Source: an uncultured archaeon
GTDB lineage: Archaea > Aenigmatarchaeota > Aenigmatarchaeia > GW2011-AR5
DNA length: 7,591 nt
Assembly (NCBI GenBank): GCA_903825675.1
Contig: CAIKBN010000079.1
Span: 1-7,591, forward strand
Reading direction: 5' to 3'
Positions 1-5,789 of the stretch are shown piece by piece. The notes under the pieces are model-generated. The model was not told the DNA's origin. It searched no databases and saw only the letters and a program-made list of their open reading frames with translations. The position numbers and the translations under genes were made by a program. The first letter of the stretch is position 1; each line of letters opens with the position of its first letter.

Positions 1-1
1 A

Positions 2-799
2 GAATTTGAAACAGCCAATGGCATGAAAATTAATCTGGGAAAGATCACCAATTATGAAGCTACTGAAAAAACTGAGCTAGTATCAATTGCTATAGATAAT
101 AAAATCCTAGCTTTTAATGTAAGCCTTGCGCCCTACAGCACATGGACTTATGCTCATGTAGATGGCATACTGATAGTTCCGAAACAGTCAGCCATAATAG
201 ATACTTATATTACATCATACTATTCATCAGGCGAGGAGCTTATTGTAAAAATAAATTCTTCGTATCTTAATGAGCTGCAGATATATACAGGAAGCAAAGG
301 TGTACCAAGCCTTATCATACCTAAAACCTCAATAAACTGGGATTATGACGCTGACAAAAAGATAGTTACAATGCAGAGCAAAAACATAATAAAAGATGAG
401 ATAATAATGTTCTGGGCAGGTTTTTCAAGTAATGATGGGGCTATCTTTATTGAAGATGTGCAAAAAATTGAAAACTTGGGTTATAGGCTTAACAACATGA
501 ACAGAGAGAAGATAAACATAGACAATGATGTTGCATTAGGCGAAGAAAAATTAAACAGTGTGAAATCAGAATCAGACGAACTAAAACTGAAGACAGAAAC
601 AATAACCAAGGAAAAACAAGAAGTTGAAACCAATTTAACCAGTTCTAATATGACTGTATCAAAATTAGAAAACACTGTTACAGGCAATGTTGCAGTCTCG
701 CCTTCCATAGTAATTATCTGGGCAATAATTGCAATTATCTTAATGATATTGCTGATAGATGTTTTCTTCTTCAAACCGAAAAAAGGTGTTCAAAAATGA
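2..799 (+). CDS. Predicted membrane-anchored surface protein with coiled coil, 5' partial
   Basis: Family not recognised. The frame is open to the left edge (EFETANG precedes the first Met at 23), and no Shine-Dalgarno sequence lies before that Met, so the gene most likely begins upstream. Counting from that Met, residues 1-150 look beta-rich and soluble. Residues about 155-220 are charged and heptad-like (REKINIDND, EEKLNSVKSESDELKLK, KEKQEVETNL), consistent with a coiled coil. Residues 229-250 form one hydrophobic helix, followed by the short basic tail KPKKGVQK. By the positive-inside rule the bulk would face outward, anchored at the C-terminus. The next gene has the same layout, so the two probably form one unit. 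The stop codon overlaps the ATG of a 40-codon ORF by ATGA. Location and topology are inference; no enzymatic motif is visible. Confidence 0.7.
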   Translation, partial: EFETANGMKINLGKITNYEATEKTELVSIAIDNKILAFNVSLAPYSTWTYAHVDGILIVPKQSAIIDTYITSYYSSGEELIVKINSSYLNELQIYTGSKGVPSLIIPKTSINWDYDADKKIVTMQSKNIIKDEIIMFWAGFSSNDGAIFIEDVQKIENLGYRLNNMNREKINIDNDVALGEEKLNSVKSESDELKLKTETITKEKQEVETNLTSSNMTVSKLENTVTGNVAVSPSIVIIWAIIAIILMILLIDVFFFKPKKGVQK

Positions 800-803
800 A
801 AAA
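781..803 (+). repeat. Direct repeat, left copy (23 nt)
   Basis: This stretch matches 907-929 at 21 of 23 positions; it differs at the 11th base (C against G) and the 20th (A against G). It spans the last codons and stop of the first surface gene and reads AAAAGGTGTTCAAAAATGA at its start. The offset between copies is 126 nt, exactly 42 codons. It holds a GGTG core and an ATG with the same spacing as the real start of the second gene. Confidence 0.8.
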
Positions 804-918
804 ATCTTTACAAAATAATATAACATACCTAAGGGATGGTGAAACCCATCAGGAAGGACGACAAATTGACGCACTTTGTGCGTCAGGCAGCTTTCCTTCC
901 TACGGGAAAAGGTGTTGA
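796..918 (+). CDS. Possible 40-aa small ORF filling the spacer; uncertain
   Basis: An ATG overlaps the stop of the upstream gene as ATGA and opens 40 codons, beginning MKKSLQNNITYLRDGETHQ and ending SFPSYGKRC, with a TGA four bases before the ATG of the next gene. A GGTG core (785-788) stands 7 nt before the ATG, the same spacing as at 922. This would allow translational coupling or a leader-peptide role. Against it, nearly the whole ORF lies in sequence that folds strongly as RNA, the composition is unremarkable, and no family is recognised. It may be only a by-product of an inserted element that duplicated the start context. It is listed because it is the only frame filling the spacer. Confidence 0.2.
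   Translation: MKKSLQNNITYLRDGETHQEGRQIDALCASGSFPSYGKRC
825..915 (+). promoter_or_regulatory. Candidate structured RNA element sequestering the downstream ribosome-binding site
   Basis: The spacer can fold as a three-way junction. P1 is ATACCT (825-830) with AGGTGT (910-915, one G-U pair), which would hide the GGTG Shine-Dalgarno of the gene at 922. P2 is GATGG (835-839) with CCATC (846-850), loop TGAAAC. P3 is AGGAAGGA (851-858) with TCCTTCCT (894-901), a perfect 8-bp stem directly abutting P2. P4, inside P3, is TGACGCAC (867-874) with GTGCGTCA (878-885), an 8-bp stem with a TTT loop. A competing hairpin, TTCC-TACG-GGAA (897-908), has a stable C(UACG)G tetraloop and would break P3. Mutually exclusive folds around a ribosome-binding site resemble a riboswitch or thermosensor, but no known class is recognised. 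Stems were found by eye only. Confidence 0.45.
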
Positions 919-929
919 AAAATGAGAAA
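907..929 (+). repeat. Direct repeat, right copy (23 nt), carrying the start of the second surface gene
   Basis: This is the partner of 781-803 (21/23 identical). It contains the Shine-Dalgarno core GGTG (911-914), 7 nt of spacing, and the start ATG at 922 of the second surface gene. The C-to-G difference from the left copy creates the TGA (916-918) that ends the 40-codon ORF. Confidence 0.8.
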
Positions 930-1584
930 TAAATTATATGCATTTTCGATGATATTGGCAGTCTTAGCCTTGTCTAGCCTTGCCTATGCAGGCGTACTTG
1001 ACCTGGACGAGAGCAATATCATAGACGGCACTTATATTATAAAGGACAACACAACCTATCAGATAATCTACAGAACAGAAACCTATTTCAACGGCGACAT
1101 ACTCAAAAGGTTTGTTGTTGAAAACTCAGACAAGGTAGCAGACCTCCAGGTCAGCTTTGATGATACAGCCTCTAACATCAGCAGCATGAAACTTTATGTT
1201 ATGGAGCTTTCTAATAAAAGAGACCAGCTTAAGCCGGAAATAGAAAAATCCAAAGGCGTGCTAGAGCTTTTGGAAGCACAGTTCAATAGCTCGAACTCGC
1301 AATTAACCGCCTTGCAGAAGAGGCAGGACGAACTGAAAAGCATGCTAACCTCTAACATATTGATGTCACAGTCTAGCTACAGAATAGCTGTCATAGTATT
1401 CATAATACTCCTGGCTCTTGTAGTTATCTTCAAAGCAAAAGACATTTTCATGGGTGGCAAAACAAAAAAAGGCAAAAACAAGAAAGGAAGCCTTGAAATA
1501 ATCGCGCAGGAAATCAAAGGCAATCCAGATGAAATCACCTATGGTACTTCATATGACATAAAGAAGCCTGATGATGTCGCGTGA
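922..1584 (+). CDS. Predicted secreted, membrane-anchored coiled-coil protein (220 aa)
   Basis: Family not recognised. Residues 1-23 form a classical signal peptide: basic MRNK, a hydrophobic core, then the cleavage-like motif AYA before GVLD. Residues 24-80 form a small outside domain. Residues about 85-142 are charged and heptad-like (ELSNKRDQLKPEIEKSKGVLELLEAQ, LQKRQDELKSML), a likely coiled coil. Residues 154-170 are one transmembrane helix, followed by a strongly basic stretch (KAKDIFMGGKTKKGKNKKG) and an acidic tail of about 30 residues. The predicted topology is outside N-terminus and inside C-terminus. The start at 922 is supported by GGTG at 911-914 with 7-nt spacing and by the signal peptide beginning there. 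The layout matches the upstream gene, so partner proteins pairing through coiled coils are plausible (inference). The upstream spacer could control translation. Confidence 0.75.
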   Translation: MRNKLYAFSMILAVLALSSLAYAGVLDLDESNIIDGTYIIKDNTTYQIIYRTETYFNGDILKRFVVENSDKVADLQVSFDDTASNISSMKLYVMELSNKRDQLKPEIEKSKGVLELLEAQFNSSNSQLTALQKRQDELKSMLTSNILMSQSSYRIAVIVFIILLALVVIFKAKDIFMGGKTKKGKNKKGSLEIIAQEIKGNPDEITYGTSYDIKKPDDVA

Positions 1585-1602
1585 GTTGCTTATAATTATT
1601 CA

Positions 1603-2505
1603 TCAAGACTTTCTGCTAAATTCTACAGAATTATTAAATACCCATCTTCCAGGACCTTCGTCCGGAAGTTCTATACCTGCAGCCTTTGCATAGCTTCTGT
1701 ATATCGAATAATAAGGATCATGTATAGCATAAGTAGCAGCTTCAGCATGAGGCATCCAGCCAAAGAGCTTTCCGGTCTCATCGCATAAACCAGCTGCATT
1801 GAATTCCGAGCCATTGGGATTTGCCTCAGGTGTTCTATTGCCAGACCTATCTACATAAGAAACAGGTATGAGGTGCTGTTCCTGCAATCTTTTGCGTACA
1901 TGATCACTTCCTTCAACATTGCCTATAACAAGCCTGCCTGCTCCATGCCTTATTGGTGTATATGGTAAAGCTATTCTATCTATACCCTTTGTGAAAACGC
2001 AAGGAGATTTAGGATCAAAGTCAAGATATACCCAATCATCCATAAATCTTCCTGATTCATTGGTATCAAGAACAACGCGCCTTGTTCTATAATCTTTATC
2101 AAGGCCAGGCAAGACACCCAATTCTACCATTGCTTGGTAACCATTACAAATGCCTATTATCAGTTTTCCTGTATCAATAAATTTGTATAATTGTTCATTT
2201 AGAGCCTGATTATATTTGAAGCTTAATGCAAGAAGCCTGCCTTCACGAATATAATCACCATAAGAGAAACCGCCAACCATTGCAAGTATATGAAAATCCT
2301 TTAGATCCTTCTCACGACTTGCCAGACTATTTATATGAACAATCTTAGCATTAGCACCTGCCAATTCAAATGCATGCTGGGTTTCATATTCGCAGTTTAA
2401 TCCAAGACCGGATAAGACTAGAACCTTTGGCTTAAGACTTATAGAAGAAATATTCTTTTCTTCTATCCCTGGTTCTTTATTTTCCATTGCATTATCTGTT
2501 GTCAT
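1603..2505 (-). CDS. purQ: FGAM synthase, glutaminase subunit PurQ
   Basis: PurQ hydrolyses glutamine and passes ammonia to PurL for FGAR to FGAM conversion (step 4 of IMP synthesis) in the cytoplasm. The class I amidotransferase motifs are complete: GGFSYGDY, the nucleophile Cys in GICNGYQ, and the His and Glu of GWMPHAEA, plus PNGSEFNAAGLCDETG before it. At about 300 aa it is longer than Bacillus-type PurQ (about 225) and resembles the glutaminase domain of large PurL; about 25 polar residues precede the first strand (KVLVLSG). The frame also opens at 2526, overlapping purL by 11 nt. I prefer the ATG at 2505 because an AGGTG (2515-2511) lies 5 nt before it, right after the purL stop. The gene follows purL in one transcript and converges with the surface gene, 18 nt away. 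No clear terminator hairpin was seen. Confidence 0.93.
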   Translation of the reverse strand: MTTDNAMENKEPGIEEKNISSISLKPKVLVLSGLGLNCEYETQHAFELAGANAKIVHINSLASREKDLKDFHILAMVGGFSYGDYIREGRLLALSFKYNQALNEQLYKFIDTGKLIIGICNGYQAMVELGVLPGLDKDYRTRRVVLDTNESGRFMDDWVYLDFDPKSPCVFTKGIDRIALPYTPIRHGAGRLVIGNVEGSDHVRKRLQEQHLIPVSYVDRSGNRTPEANPNGSEFNAAGLCDETGKLFGWMPHAEAATYAIHDPYYSIYRSYAKAAGIELPDEGPGRWVFNNSVEFSRKS

Positions 2506-2510
2506 CAAAA

Positions 2511-2515
2511 CACCT
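2511..2515 (-). promoter_or_regulatory. Shine-Dalgarno site of purQ, deciding its start
   Basis: On the minus strand the purL stop TGA is followed at once by AGGTG, then TTTTG, then ATG at 2505. The site and spacing favour 2505 over the overlapping ATG at 2526, and they suggest purQ translation is coupled to termination on purL. Confidence 0.6.
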
Positions 2516-5500
2516 TCAGTTATCATAAGTGCTATGATAAGCCCCCTTTAGTTTGTAAATATTCTCTGTCATCAACGTATCTCCGTTAAGTCCGATAACC
2601 TTGAAACTGTCATCGTTGGTAACACAGCCAATCTCACTATACGAATTGCCAGCCATAATATTCTCAAAGCGGTGCTTATCCCTGCTAGAAACCGTGACAA
2701 CAAACCTGCCTGCTGATTCTGAGTAAAGTATCTTGTCTTCAATGTTTAAATCTGGATCTGCATCCACTCTTCTTAGATCAACATAAAGCCCAAGATTTCC
2801 CGCAAATGAGCTCTGTGCCAATGCAACACCAAGACCACCCTTGTAACATCCATGAATAGATTCAACAAGACCCTCTTCAGCAGCACGGCTCAAGGCATTA
2901 TACAAATTTTTGCAGGCGTCTGCATCGACCCTAGGAGCATTTAATCCTACTTTTTTCCTCATTTCATAATATTCTGACCCACCGAGCTCGTTACAGGTTT
3001 TACCAAGAACATAAACAATATCATCAGGTTTCTTTACATCCATTGTTATATGTTTTCTGACATCATCCATTTTTCCAACTGCTGAGAACTGCACAGCTGG
3101 CGGTGCAGATACCCTTTCATCAGTACCATAAACAGTCGGAATTGTCCCATCCATTGACATACTGTCTTTTCCAGAAACGCATGGTGTTTTAAAAGCAAGT
3201 GTGTATTCTTCAAGAGCCTGCCCTGCCCTTATGAGTTGAGCAAGTTTGTACCTTGCGTCAGGATTATTTTCTGCTGGAAGAGGACTGGGCCAGCAGAAAT
3301 TATCATTCAATGCTATCTGCTTCAGCCTCCCGCCAACAGCAATAATTCTTCTTATTGCCTCATCTATTCCACAAGCAGTCATATGATAGGTATCTATCTC
3401 ACCATATGCTGGATTGATACCAGCTGCTACAGCAAGGCCCTCCCATGTATCAAAAAACGGCCTTAATACAACACCATCACTATGAACATCGCGATCCTTA
3501 CCAACCAATGGTTTTACCACGCTTGTTCCCTGGACTTCATGATCAAACTGTCTCACAATATATTCCTTGCTGCAGATATTCGGCCTTGAAAGCATATGCT
3601 TCAAGCACAAAGCATGATCTATTACCTTGCTAAGATGTGGTTCATAAAGCCCACGCTGCTCAGGCGTAAGCCATTCAGCCTCAAGCTGCATCTGCGGAAC
3701 GCCTTTATGCAGGAATTCCATATCTATATAAGTAACAGGTTTGCTGTCATAACTGCAATAGAATTTGCCAGAATTAGTAAAACTGCCGATAACAGTTGTC
3801 TCAACCTCATACTTTCTTGCAAGCTTCATAAGGTCATCAATCTTATCAGGGCTTACAGACAGGGTCATTCTCTCCTGGGATTCTGAAACAAGAATCTGCC
3901 AAGGATGAAGACCGGCATATTTTAACGGTACCTTATCGAGATATAATTCAAATCCATTAGCACCGCCATCATCAGCAAACATGAAACCGATTTCACCGAC
4001 AGATGAGGACAAGCCGCCTGCACCATTGTCAGTTGTGCATTTGTAAAGGCCCATATCCCTTGCTTCTATCAGAAAATCATGCATTTTCTTTTGTGTGAAA
4101 GGATCACCCATTTGTACATGGCCTCTTGTTATCCATTTGCCAGCTTCCATGGATGATTCTGTTGCGCCGTGAATTCCGTCTATACCAACCCTTCCACCAC
4201 ACATTATAATGAGGTCGCCGGAATCAGCTCTCTTTGTATGCCCAGGCTCACCATTTACCTCTGCAGGTATTGCTCCTGCAGCCAGAACAAAGATAGCAGG
4301 CTTGCCCATGTACCCGTCATGTGAATAAACATTTCCAAATATAGTTGGAACCCCACTCCTGTTTCCGCCTGCCTCTACACCAGCTCTTACACCCTCACGC
4401 AATCGTTTCGGATGAATCTTAGGCCGAAGATCACCTTTGTAATTCGGATCACCTGTGAAGAATCCGTAAGTACCAAAAATTAATTTAGATCCCTTTCCGG
4501 TTCCCATAGGATCCCTGTAAACACCAACAATGCCTGTTATCGCGCCGCCAAAAGGATCCTCGTTTGAAGGGCTGTTGTGTGTTTCACATTTCACCGAGAT
4601 AAGCCATTTATCATTAAAACGAAATACACCAGAATTGTCCCATAGGGTTGAAACAACCCAAGGCAGTTCTCCCTGCAACTTCTTTGTAGATCTTTTGATG
4701 TAAGTATCGAATATGCTATTTACAACCTCGTCTTTGCTAGCAATTCCTCTGATCAATTCAGCTGCTCCGCCGCCCTTGTATGTTATTTTTGCATTGAATA
4801 TCTTGTGCTTGCAGTGCTCTGACCACGTCTGGCCAAGCACCTCAAGCTCAGCATCAGTAGGCTTGCTGCCAATGCCAAGATCCTCACGTTCTTTTATAAC
4901 ATCTTCTCTCGAGAAATAAGATTTTATCTTAAGCATTTCCTCCATATTTAGTGCCAGAGACCTTCCTTTAGGATTCTTCTTTTCATTGTAGGGTCTGCCT
5001 ATTTTAACCAGTTCTTCATTAGAAATATTCAAGTCAATGAAACCGATTTCAGGTTTATGAGGAACTACAACTTTTGGTATTGGCATGTAATGGCCATTTT
5101 GTTTGTAATCGTTATAATTAGTAATAGTCCACTGCTCAATTATCTCATTCCCTAATAAATCCTTGGCAATTCTTTTCGCATCATCTTCTTCTATACCACC
5201 AGAAATAAGATACTGCCTGGAATAGTATATTTTTCCACTATCTTCAAATTTTTCTCCCAGTATCAATTTTGTCATATCCTTGGAAACATCACCGCAATTG
5301 TCCTTAACACCTGGCTGAAAACCAACCTCTACCAGCCAATCAAATTTTTTCCCTTCATCTATGCCTTTAGGACCAACTTCTTCTGAAAAACTTTCATGGC
5401 GAGTAGTCTGTATTACAGGGTTTGAAAAAAGTTCACCAGCTAATAAATCCAAATCTGCTTTGGTAAGTTTTTTAGTAAAAGCGCTATCATCAATTGTAAA

Positions 5501-5632
5501 GACGTCACTTATTCTTACATCACTTATAGAATTCTCAGAAAATCCAAGGTCCTCGATTATCTTTTTCTTGGTGGCATGCCCTACTGCATCTTTAGCATCT
5601 TGTCTGAACTTGACTTCAATTCTGTGCGGCAA
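2516..5632 (-). CDS. purL: FGAM synthase, synthetase subunit PurL with fused tandem PurS-like domains
   Basis: PurL converts FGAR, ATP and ammonia from PurQ to FGAM. Residues 1-78 and about 98-172 are two PurS-like repeats (IEVKFRQDAKDAVG; VEVGFQPGVKDNCG), like the PurS pair in the N-terminal domain of large PurL. The catalytic motif TWSEHCKHKIF follows at 269-279, then the first AIRS-like half: KCETHNSPSNEDPFGGA (348-364), GVPTIFGN (427-434), GGRVGIDGIHGA (479-490), GDPFTQKK (509-516), TTDNGAGGLSS (533-543) and SESQERM (583-589). The second half has HEVQGTS (698-704), DNFCWP (777-782), CVSGKDSMS (818-826), ELGGSEYYE (882-890) and GCYKGGLGVAL (928-938). At 1038 aa it exceeds stand-alone PurL (about 720-750) but lacks the glutaminase of large PurL. 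The start is TTG: a TAA sits two codons upstream in frame, AGGTG (5643-5639) precedes it by 6 nt, and the first strand begins at once. Confidence 0.95.
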   Translation of the reverse strand: MPHRIEVKFRQDAKDAVGHATKKKIIEDLGFSENSISDVRISDVFTIDDSAFTKKLTKADLDLLAGELFSNPVIQTTRHESFSEEVGPKGIDEGKKFDWLVEVGFQPGVKDNCGDVSKDMTKLILGEKFEDSGKIYYSRQYLISGGIEEDDAKRIAKDLLGNEIIEQWTITNYNDYKQNGHYMPIPKVVVPHKPEIGFIDLNISNEELVKIGRPYNEKKNPKGRSLALNMEEMLKIKSYFSREDVIKEREDLGIGSKPTDAELEVLGQTWSEHCKHKIFNAKITYKGGGAAELIRGIASKDEVVNSIFDTYIKRSTKKLQGELPWVVSTLWDNSGVFRFNDKWLISVKCETHNSPSNEDPFGGAITGIVGVYRDPMGTGKGSKLIFGTYGFFTGDPNYKGDLRPKIHPKRLREGVRAGVEAGGNRSGVPTIFGNVYSHDGYMGKPAIFVLAAGAIPAEVNGEPGHTKRADSGDLIIMCGGRVGIDGIHGATESSMEAGKWITRGHVQMGDPFTQKKMHDFLIEARDMGLYKCTTDNGAGGLSSSVGEIGFMFADDGGANGFELYLDKVPLKYAGLHPWQILVSESQERMTLSVSPDKIDDLMKLARKYEVETTVIGSFTNSGKFYCSYDSKPVTYIDMEFLHKGVPQMQLEAEWLTPEQRGLYEPHLSKVIDHALCLKHMLSRPNICSKEYIVRQFDHEVQGTSVVKPLVGKDRDVHSDGVVLRPFFDTWEGLAVAAGINPAYGEIDTYHMTACGIDEAIRRIIAVGGRLKQIALNDNFCWPSPLPAENNPDARYKLAQLIRAGQALEEYTLAFKTPCVSGKDSMSMDGTIPTVYGTDERVSAPPAVQFSAVGKMDDVRKHITMDVKKPDDIVYVLGKTCNELGGSEYYEMRKKVGLNAPRVDADACKNLYNALSRAAEEGLVESIHGCYKGGLGVALAQSSFAGNLGLYVDLRRVDADPDLNIEDKILYSESAGRFVVTVSSRDKHRFENIMAGNSYSEIGCVTNDDSFKVIGLNGDTLMTENIYKLKGAYHSTYDN

Positions 5633-5638
5633 GCATTA

Positions 5639-5643
5639 CACCT
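5639..5643 (-). promoter_or_regulatory. Shine-Dalgarno site of purL at a TTG start
   Basis: The minus strand reads AGGTG, then six bases, then TTG. The nearby ATG (5636-5634) lies in another frame and reaches a stop after six codons. This site therefore supports the rare TTG as the true start. Confidence 0.55.
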
Positions 5644-5662
5644 GCTAAAATATGTCATGAAA

Positions 5663-5670
5663 CTTTTTAA
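5663..5670 (-). promoter_or_regulatory. Possible TATA box for purL-purQ
   Basis: The minus-strand octamer TTAAAAAG is AT-rich and resembles an archaeal TATA box. Transcription would be expected about 26 nt downstream, near 5640, giving almost no leader before the TTG. This is close enough to the Shine-Dalgarno that the exact start point matters. The call rests on position and composition only. Confidence 0.3.
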
Positions 5671-5700
5671 GAATGAACGTCTTTTTTCGGCGGCGATATT

Positions 5701-5733
5701 GTAATTGCCACGTAATTGTCTCGCAATTTAATG
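5701..5733 (+). repeat. Three direct repeats phased at 11 bp in the divergent pur region
   Basis: GTAATTG at 5701, GTAATTG at 5712 and GCAATTT at 5723 are spaced exactly 11 bp apart, about one helical turn, so they would present on one DNA face. The first two are identical over 7 bases and the third matches at five. They lie between purL and purN, where a regulator or basal factor could bind cooperatively. This is a candidate operator by arrangement; no known motif is recognised. Confidence 0.5.
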
Positions 5734-5751
5734 AAAAATAATTTTTCATTA
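5729..5751. promoter_or_regulatory. Perfect 11-bp-arm palindrome between divergent pur genes, candidate operator
   Basis: TAATGAAAAAT (5729-5739) and ATTTTTCATTA (5741-5751) are perfect inverted repeats around the single base 5740. The palindrome ends 7 nt before the TATA-like box of purN, so a bound dimeric regulator could block or recruit there, and it could also act on purL. Its AT content raises the chance of coincidence, but 22 paired bases without a mismatch is notable. Confidence 0.5.
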
Positions 5752-5758
5752 CAATGAA

Positions 5759-5767
5759 TTTTTATAG
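5759..5767 (+). promoter_or_regulatory. TATA-like box for purN-purD
   Basis: TTTTTATAG is a good archaeal TATA match. Its centre lies 26-27 nt before the ATG at 5790, the usual distance to the transcription start, which would make the purN message leaderless. The box falls inside the longer reading frame from 5754 and so argues against that upstream start. Confidence 0.45.
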
Positions 5768-5789
5768 ATTAATGCATTATAATGATGCA

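Noticed and set aside
814..827. TATA-like AATAATATAACATA as a promoter for the second surface gene
   Set aside because: It is AT-rich enough to look like a box, but the expected start near 845 would cut through P2 of the RNA fold, and the two surface genes are close enough to share a transcript. Not supported beyond composition.
867..885. TGACGCAC-TTT-GTGCGTCA hairpin as an intrinsic terminator
   Set aside because: The stem is strong but no T-run follows it; the next bases are AGGCAGC. It fits better as an internal stem of the larger fold.
825..915. Known riboswitch classes (TPP, fluoride, cobalamin, THF)
   Set aside because: The conserved cores I remember for these classes do not match; only the general idea of a ribosome-binding-site-sequestering fold remains.
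740..943. 67-codon minus-strand ORF across the spacer
   Set aside because: It is antisense to the ends of two real genes and to the structured spacer, has no ribosome-binding site of note, and its open frame is explained by the AT-rich inverted repeats.
1585..1602. Possible bidirectional terminator between convergent genes
   Set aside because: The 18-nt gap is AT-rich but has no hairpin and no clear T-run on either strand.
3236..3886. Several plus-strand ORFs inside purL
   Set aside because: They are antisense to conserved PurL motifs, overlap one another and have low-complexity, Ser/Cys/Ile-rich products typical of shadow frames.
5616..5636. ATG on the minus strand at 5636, just before the purL TTG
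   Set aside because: It lies in a different frame and stops after six codons, so it cannot start PurL.
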